From contig JAMYWO010000008.1 of assembly GCA_024220525.1 (NCBI GenBank), positions 254,491-318,490 on the forward strand: a DNA stretch of 64,000 bases. The letters are read 5' to 3'. A program made the translations under genes and the position numbers. The notes below the pieces were generated by a model. The model was given only the letters and a program-made list of their open reading frames with translations, was not told where the DNA came from and made no database searches. Positions 56,399-64,000 of the stretch are shown here, in pieces (within the stretch, counting starts at the first letter, position 1; each line of letters opens with the position of its first letter). This DNA comes from Cochliopodium minus (taxonomy: Eukaryota; Discosea; Himatismenida; Cochliopodiidae).

Positions 56399-57037
56399 TT
56401 AATCAATGTATCCTGGAGGCACATAACCTCTAAACCCAATGACAGCTCCATCATAAAGTCCACAATCAATAAGTAGATGATCATTTTTGGCTTGCGTCCA
56501 TTTATTGAATGTTTGGAAATACTTTTCTCCGTAGTCTTCTTTCCTTGGCCCAAGAAACCTCCCTTGCCACCATCCATCTTTAATATTTTCAGGATAAACA
56601 AAAAATTCTTTTTTTTCTGTTTTTAGGTGATTAATTTCGAATTCTCTCAGAAATTTCACTGCCTCTTTCAAAAATTCACCTAATTTCATGTTTCTTCTAA
56701 TTTTCATTTCCCATCCATCATTTGATCCATATTTATGCACTTCTTTAAAGGTTATTATCCAATTCATATTATTCTTGTAGAATGTCTTCCATTTTTTTTC
56801 CTTGCTTTTTTCATATTGTTTTTCTAAATCCTTTAATTTATGATCTATTACACATCTCACTTTCCAATGTTGATCCAAATCGCTCATTTCTTTGAATGCT
56901 TTGCTTGTTAAACAAATGTTTCGTGTATCTTTCAAATCGCACTTCAAAAAAATATCTATCCAAATATATTTTGGCAAAATCAATGTTTGTATCTTATCTT
57001 CTGTTTGAATGTTATTTTTATTTTGATCATTTCCCAT
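56399..57037 (-). CDS. F-box protein
   Basis: A single exon of 212 residues starting at ATG 57037. An F-box-like segment is at residues ~20-60: LPKYIWIDIFLKCDLKDTRN, ICLTSKAFKEMSDLDQHWKVRC. F-box proteins link substrates to SCF ubiquitin ligases through Skp1. The C-terminal half contains Trp-rich segments (NMNWIITFKEV, KDGWWQGRFLG) and ends FRGYVPPGYID; it probably binds the target but matches no domain I know. The gene is convergent with RAD50 (123 bp). Confidence 0.7.
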   Translation of the reverse strand: MGNDQNKNNIQTEDKIQTLILPKYIWIDIFLKCDLKDTRNICLTSKAFKEMSDLDQHWKVRCVIDHKLKDLEKQYEKSKEKKWKTFYKNNMNWIITFKEVHKYGSNDGWEMKIRRNMKLGEFLKEAVKFLREFEINHLKTEKKEFFVYPENIKDGWWQGRFLGPRKEDYGEKYFQTFNKWTQAKNDHLLIDCGLYDGAVIGFRGYVPPGYID

Positions 57038-57942
57038 TTTTTTTCTTTTTTTCGAATTGGTTTTAAAAATCTTTTTGAAATAACTCCCTCTTGTTCATTT
57101 GCTTTTGGATATTTCCCAAAATGTTAAATTATTTTCTTTTTCAATCCTAAGTTAAAAAATTTGCTTCTTTCTTTGTCAAAGATATTTTCAAATCTTTGTC
57201 CGAAATTCGTTCAATTAACTAATATCTTGATTTAGTTTCTTTTTAAACCAAAGAAAAAAAAAATTATTTCATTTCCTTTAATGAGAGAAACCAATCATCA
57301 TTTTTTTTGGAAAACAATATAAGAAAAATTGGAAAGATTTTTCTTTTTTGAAATATTTCATTAATCCTTTACAGATCATAAATGAAAAGTTTTCTTTAAA
57401 ATTTCATCCACTCAAAAATGGATAGATCTAAAATGTTGTTCATTCCACTTAGAATAGTTGTATTTTTGGAAAATAAAAGAATTTATTATTAATTTCCTCT
57501 TATATAATTTTTTTTTTTTTCTTAAATTGAATCTTTGGTCCATATATATTTTAATTCATCACCGTTTATCAAACCAAATTTACTCTCCTCAAGTATTTAA
57601 ACAATTGTTTTTAAACATTGGAATTATCGAGGAATTTTTTTTTTATAAATAAAAATTGGAAAAAAGCAAAATTTATGATATATTTGAATACTCAAAAGCG
57701 GTTTTTTGAATTGATTGAAAACTTTAAATTATTTTTGCCTCAAAAGTAAAGAAAGAAAAATTATCTCTATAAATAATTCATTTTATAAAAATATAAAAAA
57801 AATAATAAAAAAAAAAAAATCTCTTATTTTCTTTTGATACCTTCCTAACAAAAAATCTTTTCTTCATTCTTTCTCTTTATACTTTTAATTGTAAGTAAAA
57901 TTCAATCGAAATCTATTATTATAAAAAAATAAAAAGAGAAAC
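57038..57942. other. long divergent intergenic region
   Basis: About 900 AT-rich bases between the start codons of the F-box and Mei2-like genes. Short T-rich frames appear but none looks coding. It presumably holds both promoters and a long leader of the Mei2-like gene, as is common for regulated RNA-binding proteins; no element can be identified. Confidence 0.5.
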
Positions 57943-60356
57943 ATGATCAATACTGAAAAAGAGAAAAGCAATAATATGCAAGAGAATGGTTTAAATGAAA
58001 ATTCCAATGGCCATACAGAGAATGGTGGAAGATTATACGAAAGAAGTAATTATTTGCTTGATTATACTCCTCCAATGATTAAGAATAGGACGCAACATTC
58101 TTCTACAGGACAATTAAATGGATACAGCAATTTTGGAGGTGGGTTTTCATTATTCACAAATTGGAATAATAATGTTGGAAATAATGGGATAAATATGAAT
58201 CCAAACAACAGCAACATTAATAATAACAATTTCAATAATACTCTTACCCCTCCATATACACCTAATCTGTTTGATAATGAGAACAAAAACAAATCCAGGA
58301 GCCAAGAATTTCAAATGTTATCACCAGAATTCACACCAATCGAGCCATTGACTTTAGGAATCACACCATTAAAGTATTCACCATCATTCAGGAACTCATG
58401 GGATAATAATGGATTGGAATTCCCCCAAACTCATATTTACAATGGTTATGTTCCACCAAGTGTTAATTACAATGGAAATTATAATGGTCATTATACTGAA
58501 AATAATGGGTATAACAATAATAATGGCAATGGATACAATATGATTGGTTCCAATAATAATAGTCCTAATTCCAAAACTTCTTTTTTCACCAGCGAAAAGA
58601 AAGATGAGCTCAAACCAAAAATTCCTCCTTTCAAATTCACTCCCACCACTGGTGGATCAACCCCTTTTCATCAATGGGCCTTGAATAAATCTAAAAAGAT
58701 TAATGAGCAGCAACAACAACAGCAACAGCAACAACAAAATGGAAGCCCCAATACTAATCTTGATAGTGATGACCTTGATTTTGTCAGCAATGGAAATGAA
58801 AGATATGCTGATACTGATTTTTCGGAGCATGTTGAACATCCATCCAGAACTTTATTCGTCCGTAATTTGGCCAATAATGTAGATTTAGAAAAATTGAAGG
58901 AATTATTCGAAAAATATGGTCCAATACGTAATATGTACACTCAAGCTAAATATAGGGGATTTGTGATGATTTCTTTCTTCGATATTCGTCATGCCAAAGC
59001 TGCCAAGACCAATCTCCAATCCAAGAGAATCAGTGGCAAGAAATTAGATATCCATTTCGCCTTACCCAAGGATACATCCAATGGAACCAATGATAAGGTT
59101 GTCAATCAAGGTACTCTCGTTGTTTTTAATTTGGATGCTACCATCACCAATGAACAACTTATTCAGGTCTTTGGGAAGCATGGAGAGATCAAGGATATCA
59201 GGGAGACCCCTAACAAGAAGAGTCATAAATTCATAGAGTTTTTTGATGTTAGAGATGCTCAGAAGGCTTTGGTTGCTCTCAATAAAACCCAGATCGGATC
59301 AAAGACCATCAAAATCGAACCATCAAGACCGGGTAAAAAAAAAAAATATATATTCAAAAAAAAAAACTTTGAAGAAAAATCATTTCAATAATTCAATTAT
59401 ATTCCTATTTGGGACAAGATTAATATTAATATAATATTTTCCCGATTATTTTTCATTCAATATTTTTTGAAAAATACAAACTTTTTTTTCTTTTTATCAA
59501 AAGCCAATATCACATTTAAAAGATCAGATATAAAAATAAACTCAATATTATATTATTCCTATCCTTGGATCCTTTATCAAAATATAAATACAAAGATTAA
59601 TCTTTAAATCCTCAAAAATTAAATTTGAATATCTTTTAATAAAAAGGAGGATCTGGAAAAAATTTTAGAAGAAATTCTGCACCTACAGAAAATTCAGATA
59701 AGAGTAATCTTCTTAACCAAAGACAATCCATGAATTTCGATTCACCAAGTTATCAACCTTCCTACAAATACCCTCCAGAAAATGGAACAAGCAGCGGGAG
59801 CCCATCAAACAATACCAACCAAGAAATCTCCTCCCCTCAAGAGACTCCCGTCACCAAGTTTCGATATAAACAAAACAGTTTGGGATCTCCTTTGAACATG
59901 AGCGAGATGGATCAGAACATCATCGATATTGATTTGATCAAGCAGAATCTTGAGAATAGAACTACTCTTATGGTCCGTAACATTCCTAACAAGTATACTC
60001 AAGCTCTTCTTTTGGAATCTATTGACTTGAAGCACAAGGGAAAATACGATTTCTTTTACCTTCCCATCGATTTCGGAAACAAGTGCAACATGGGGTATGC
60101 TTTCATCAACCTCACTTCCCCTCTTGAGGTGGTCACCTTTTATGAGGTTTGGAACGATTGTAGGTGGTCTCATTTCAACAGCGATAAAGTTTGTTCGATT
60201 AGTTTTGCGAGAATTCAAGGAAGAAACACTCTTGAGCAGCATTTCCTTGCTTCTTCTGTCATGACTGAAGATAAGGGGAGACGTCCAATGTTTTTTGACG
60301 ATGGTGTTGAAGTCACTGATCAGCTTATTCTTAGAGATCGTAACTCCCATAATTAA
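57943..60356 (+). CDS. Mei2-like RNA-binding protein with three RRMs
   Basis: Two exons (57943-59332, 59647-60356) join in phase to 699 residues. The first ~290 residues are Asn/Gly/Pro-rich with an 11-Gln run. RRM1 (RTLFVRNLANNVDLEKLKEL, YRGFVMISFFDIRHA) and RRM2 (GTLVVFNLDATITNEQLIQV, KFIEFFDVRDAQKAL) are followed by a Ser-rich linker and the distinctive C-terminal Mei2 RRM3: TTLMVRNIPNKYTQALLLES, YDFFYLPIDFGNKCNMGYAF and HFNSDKVCSISFARIQGRN. Mei2-like proteins control meiosis in fission yeast and development in plants by binding non-coding or regulated RNAs through RRM3. Here the target is unknown. The intron (314 bp) separates RRM2 from the linker. Confidence 0.92.
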
Positions 60357-60641
60357 GTCTCCTCCGTGATTTATCTACCTTTCACTTTTTTTAAATTTCT
60401 ATCTTTTTGCGTTTCTCATTTATTAATTTTTTTTCGTGATAACTTTTAGATGACTTTTTAATTTTGTTTATAAAAAAAGTCAAATAGTAGAGAAAAATTA
60501 TTAAAGTTTTAAATCGTTGACAAATACATATCTTTGGATTATTTCTAAAACTTTTTATCTTGCAAATTGGAGTAATCTCCATAACATCAAAAATATTGGA
60601 ATGTTCATAAAAAAATTAAAAAAAAAAATTGTTTAAATTTT

Positions 60642-61385
60642 ATGAAAAAAATGGATTTTTGCCAAGGTTGTGGGATTGAAGAAGAAGAGGGTTTAATTGC
60701 CCTACATAAAGAAAGTTGTTTATCATTTCAAAAATTTATGGTTGTTCATCTCAAAAGGGAGAATAATACGTTAATGAAAGAAATCTTAGAATTAAAATTG
60801 GATAAATCATACAATTTATTGAATTCTGGAATATGCTATTATTATGGTTTGGATTGTGAAAAAAATATAGGAAATGCAAAAAAGAAATTCGAAGAATCCT
60901 ACAACGATTATGAGAATGAATTCGCACTTTCTTTGATACACTTAATTGAAAATGAACAAACCCAGTTTGTGGAGATTTTTTTGACAGAACTAAAGAAATA
61001 TGGCTTAGATGATCCAATTCTTTCTTTGCCCTTGTATGTTATTGGAAGAGTTTTTTGTATGGGAGAAGGATTGGAAGAAGATTTAAAGAAAGGAAAATAT
61101 TACCTTAAAAAATCTTCTTTGTTGGGAAATAAACACTCCATGCTTCTTTTAGGAAAATTATACATTAATGAAAATAATTTTCTAAAATCAATCCATTATA
61201 TTGAAAAAATTGAAGATTCTAGTACTGAATGTTTGAATTTACTAGGTTATATTTACAATAATGGGAACTACCAAGTAAAGAAGAATGAGATTAAAGCACT
61301 ATTTTACTATGAAATTTCTTCATCAAGAGGAAATGCAAATGCAAAAAAAATTCTAAAAATGTTAAAAAAAGTTAATAAAAATTAA
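60642..61385 (+). CDS. Sel1-repeat protein (single exon)
   Basis: An uninterrupted frame of 247 residues. A Cys-containing N-terminus (MDFCQGCGIEEEEGLIALHKESC, with a possible partial zinc-binding CxxC/H/C arrangement) precedes a Leu-rich helix and Sel1-like repeats, best seen in LYVIGRVFCMGEGLEEDLKKGKYYLKKSSLLGNKHSM and LLGYIYNNGNYQVKKNEIKALFYYEISSSRGNANA. It is related in architecture to the eight-exon gene at 14992 but has no introns. It is likely a protein-interaction scaffold; partners unknown. Confidence 0.75.
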   Translation: MKKMDFCQGCGIEEEEGLIALHKESCLSFQKFMVVHLKRENNTLMKEILELKLDKSYNLLNSGICYYYGLDCEKNIGNAKKKFEESYNDYENEFALSLIHLIENEQTQFVEIFLTELKKYGLDDPILSLPLYVIGRVFCMGEGLEEDLKKGKYYLKKSSLLGNKHSMLLLGKLYINENNFLKSIHYIEKIEDSSTECLNLLGYIYNNGNYQVKKNEIKALFYYEISSSRGNANAKKILKMLKKVNKN

Positions 61386-61851
61386 AAAGTAAAAAATTCA
61401 AGTATTTCTATTGAAAAACAATTAATTGTTTTTAATTATTTAAAATAATAATATAATTTTAAAAAAATTGAATTGAATCAAATCAACAACTATTACTGAA
61501 ATTTATGATCGTTAATTTGATTAACAAATTGTTAGTAATATTGAAAAATAGCCCAAAAATCATCAAAAATTTAATTATATTGGCTTTTATTTCTTTCACT
61601 GGTTATTCTTTTCTATATTCCATCTGGTTTTTATTTTCAGAAATCTAAAATACAATCAATCAAAGGTAAACAAATAAAATAAATTTATTGAACAATATTT
61701 TTAAAATATAAAAATATATTTAACCCAAAAATGAATCTTTATAAAAATAACAATTCATAGATCATACCCATTCTAACGAATTCTTTTCTATTTCTTATAA
61801 ATTTACTAAATTTTAAAAAATAAAAAAAAAAAATTGAAAGCAAACAATTAA
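61386..61851. other. intergenic region without recognised gene
   Basis: AT-rich spacer between the tandem Sel1 and Pelota genes. No RNA gene or reading frame above noise is seen; it must contain the Pelota promoter. Confidence 0.5.
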
Positions 61852-63265
61852 ATGAGGATAGTGACAAAATTGGTTCCTAAAGATGAAGAAGGAGAAATAG
61901 GACTCTTGATAGAAAATTCAGAAGATTTATGGGCGGTATACAATTTGATAGTCTTTGGAGATAAGGTATCTTGTACCACAACTAGAAAGGTGGTCAAGGA
62001 GACAGGTACAAGTACTCAAACAAACAAAGTGAAGATCTATTTGCAGATATGTGTTGAAAAAATAGATTTTGAGCCACAAGCAACAACACTAAGAGTGAGT
62101 GGAAAGATAGTGAATGAAAATAAATATGTAAAGGTAAATTAATCCTTATAAAATTTTTAATTTCTTTGCATGATCAAGATATGGAATGGAATATCCTTTA
62201 TTAAATTATAATCTTGTTATGTGAGCGAAAAGAAATATATACTTTAGAACACTTTAATATCTACATATCAATAGATCTTTGATTAATATCCACAATCATA
62301 CTTTGGATATTAGTTATAAATTTACTTGAAACAATTCAATTGAATCATTCAATCAAATGGTTATAATCAAAACTAATTAAAACTTGCAAACATAGCTTGG
62401 ATCAAGACATACAATCGAATTATCAGTCACCAAACAATTCAAATTGGAAAAAGCATGTTGGGATCTGATCTCTCTGGATGTGATCAAAGAAGCATCCGAT
62501 CCCTCCGCCAGCGCAGAGATAGCAGCAGTGATGATGGAATCAGGGATAGCCAATCTCTGCCTCGTCACCTCCAAAATGACCATCCCTCTCTTGAAAATAG
62601 AAACAACCATCCCTAAGCAAAGAGTAGGAAGTACCAATGCATCCAAAGCTCAAGAAAAGTTTTACAACAATATCTTGCAAGGAATGTTGAATAAATTCAA
62701 TTTTGGAGTTTTAAAGGCGATCATCATCGCCAGCCCCGGTTTTTATAAGGAGGATTTCTTAAAGTGGCTGATGGAGGAAGCAATAAAGAAGGATATCAAG
62801 CAGATTTTGAATAACAAGCATATGTTCCTTTGTTGCAGAGCTTCCTCTGGACATAAATATTCTTTGAAGGAGGTATTGCAAGATCCTGTCATTTTAGAAA
62901 AGTTATCTGACGTCAAAGCAACCAAGGAGGTGGAGATGCTCAATTTGTTCTTCGAAACTTTTGAGACCGATCCCCTCAAAGCTTATTATGGTTACAATGA
63001 TGTTGTCTATGCTTGTGAAGCAGGTGCAATCGATGTTTGTATGATGACTGATGAATTGTTTCGTTCCAATATCATTGAGGAGAGGAAGAAATATATCCGA
63101 TTGGTGGAGGAGATCAAGGGTAAGGGTGGTCAGGTCCTCATTTTCTCTTCTCTCCATGTTTCTGGGGAGAGATTGAAGAATATGACAGGTGTTGCTGCCA
63201 TTTTAAGATATTCCCTTCAAGTTCCGCATACTGATGAAGAGAATGAGGATGAAGGAAACAAATGA
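61852..63265 (+). CDS. Pelota/Dom34 ribosome-rescue factor
   Basis: Two exons (61852-62133, 62396-63265) join in phase 0 to 383 residues, the normal Pelota length. The N-terminal Sm-like domain (GEIGLLIENSEDLWAVYNLI, GDKVSCTTTRKV, KIYLQICVEKIDF) is followed by GSRHTIELSVTKQFKLEKACWD, then the central eRF1-like domain (AIIIASPGFYKEDFLKWLM, RASSGHKYSLKEVL) and the C-terminal domain (AYYGYNDVVYACEAGAIDVCMMTDELFR, VSGERLKNMTGVAAILRY). There is no GGQ motif, as expected for Pelota rather than eRF1. With Hbs1 it splits stalled ribosomes in no-go and non-stop decay. Confidence 0.93.
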
Positions 63266-63427
63266 TTTTTATTCTTGATCTTTCTTTTTCTCTTGCCTCA
63301 TTATTTGTAATTATTTAAATCCAATAAAAAATTTTATTTTCACATCTTAACAATATTCCATATTCCTTTGATTCAGAAATATCCATTCAACCTTACCAAA
63401 TCAATCTCACAAATGAAAAAAAAAAAA

Positions 63428-63883
63428 ATGAAAAAAGTTTTCAAGTTAAAAACATCAAACAAAATTCTCAAAAATTTTTCCAAGGTTTGTTTTTGATCTC
63501 CCTTCTTTATTTTTTAAACTTATATTTTCCTTTTTCAAACTTCATCTAGATCAATAAATCCAATAAATTCTTCTTCAACACAACTTTATTACTTAAAAGA
63601 AACTATGCTACAGATTTAGAGGTTGGGAATATCAAAGAAGAAAATATTAAATTTATTATAATCCTCAATAAAATAATATTTTAAATTAATATTTTATAAT
63701 TTTCATAGTTGACAGGAAGAGATGCTATCAGATTAGCTATTGAGGAAGAAATGGAAAGAGATAATAGAGTTTTTTTGATGGGAGAGGAAGTAGCACAATA
63801 TAATGGTGCATATAAAGTATCCAAAGGATTACTTGAAAAATTTGGTCCAAAAAGAGTATGGGATACTCCAATTACTGAAGCAG
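63428..63883 (+). CDS. pyruvate dehydrogenase E1 component beta subunit, 5' part
   Basis: Three exons (63428-63484, 63550-63621, 63709-63883) join in phase; the gene continues past the window end after a donor at 63884. The N-terminus is basic and lacks acids ([19 protein letters not shown]...[10 protein letters not shown]), a typical mitochondrial presequence. The mature start [40 protein letters not shown] and [11 protein letters not shown] are the thiamine-diphosphate-binding region of E1 beta; the Glu in MGEEV is the conserved residue contacting the cofactor. The enzyme oxidatively decarboxylates pyruvate in the mitochondrial matrix. A 2-oxoisovalerate dehydrogenase beta subunit is possible but GAYKVSKG favours pyruvate dehydrogenase. 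Confidence 0.88.
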
Positions 63884-64000
63884 GTAAGAAAAATTAATAA
63901 ATGTAGAAAATTAAAGATATATTGGAAGATTATACTCTTCAATAATTGATTATAATATCTATATACTCAAATATTCTTGAAAGATATAAATTTTGAACCA

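Noticed and set aside
57458-57652. 64-codon plus-strand frame in the F-box/Mei2 spacer
   Set aside because: Phe/Ile/Leu-rich AT-noise without splice partners or similarity.
59805-60350. 181-codon minus-strand frame
   Set aside because: Antisense to the conserved Mei2 RRM3, which is strongly supported.
1-64000. tRNA, rRNA, CRISPR arrays and recognisable transposable elements
   Set aside because: I looked for GC-rich cloverleaf-sized islands, spaced repeats, and reverse transcriptase or transposase motifs on both strands and saw none.

Overview
This is nuclear DNA of an AT-rich, intron-dense unicellular eukaryote. Genes use the standard stop codons and are split by many short GT-AG introns. 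Proteins carry Asn-, Gln- and Asp/Glu-rich low-complexity stretches. The gene set includes APC2, Rad50, Pelota, a Mei2-type RNA-binding protein, TLDc, START, GATA, F-box, SH2, Clu-domain and DUF4419 proteins. A COX7a-like subunit and pyruvate dehydrogenase E1 beta imply aerobic mitochondria. An amoeboid protist (Amoebozoa or Heterolobosea) fits best, but the sequence alone does not settle the lineage.

The window is a scaffold of four contigs joined by single Ns at 6810, 27322 and 32289: A (1-6809), B (6811-27321), C (27323-32288) and D (32290-64000). The first 77 bases of B equal the last 77 bases of C. One gene, encoding a PH-SH2-PH-SH2 protein, runs unbroken and in frame from the left end of B into the right end of C if C is placed to the left of B. 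The printed order therefore looks permuted; A-C-B-D is the simplest order that makes sense of the genes.

Contig A: a small coiled-coil gene (-), a LysM/TLDc gene (+) and the 5' part of a secreted Cys-rich gene (+). Contig B: the 5' exons of the PH-SH2 gene (-), a 27-exon Clu/LRR/SDR fusion gene (-), a Sel1 gene (+), an acidic protein gene (+), a COX7a-like gene (-), a class IV aminotransferase (+), a P5-type protein disulfide isomerase (+), a PAP2 lipid phosphatase (-), a DUF4419 gene (+) and the last exon of a second PAP2 gene (-). Contig C: the rest of the PH-SH2 gene.

Contig D: a PQQ-type beta-propeller gene (+, 5' end missing), L-threonine aldolase (+), a T4 Rnl1-like RNA ligase (-), a START protein (+), a single-pass membrane protein (-), a small GATA zinc-finger protein (-), APC2 (-), tRNA dimethylallyltransferase (+), a coiled-coil protein ending in Cys-Cys-Cys (-), Rad50 (+), an F-box protein (-), a Mei2-like protein (+), a second Sel1 protein (+), Pelota (+) and the 5' end of PDH E1 beta (+).

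Genes are closely packed. Convergent neighbours lie about 70-140 bp apart and divergent neighbours about 100-900 bp apart. No pathway cluster is evident and neighbours look functionally unrelated. I saw no tRNA or rRNA gene, no recognisable transposon and no CRISPR array. Exon models were joined by hand from GT/AG sites with reading phase checked at each junction; one junction (START gene, intron 1) does not balance.
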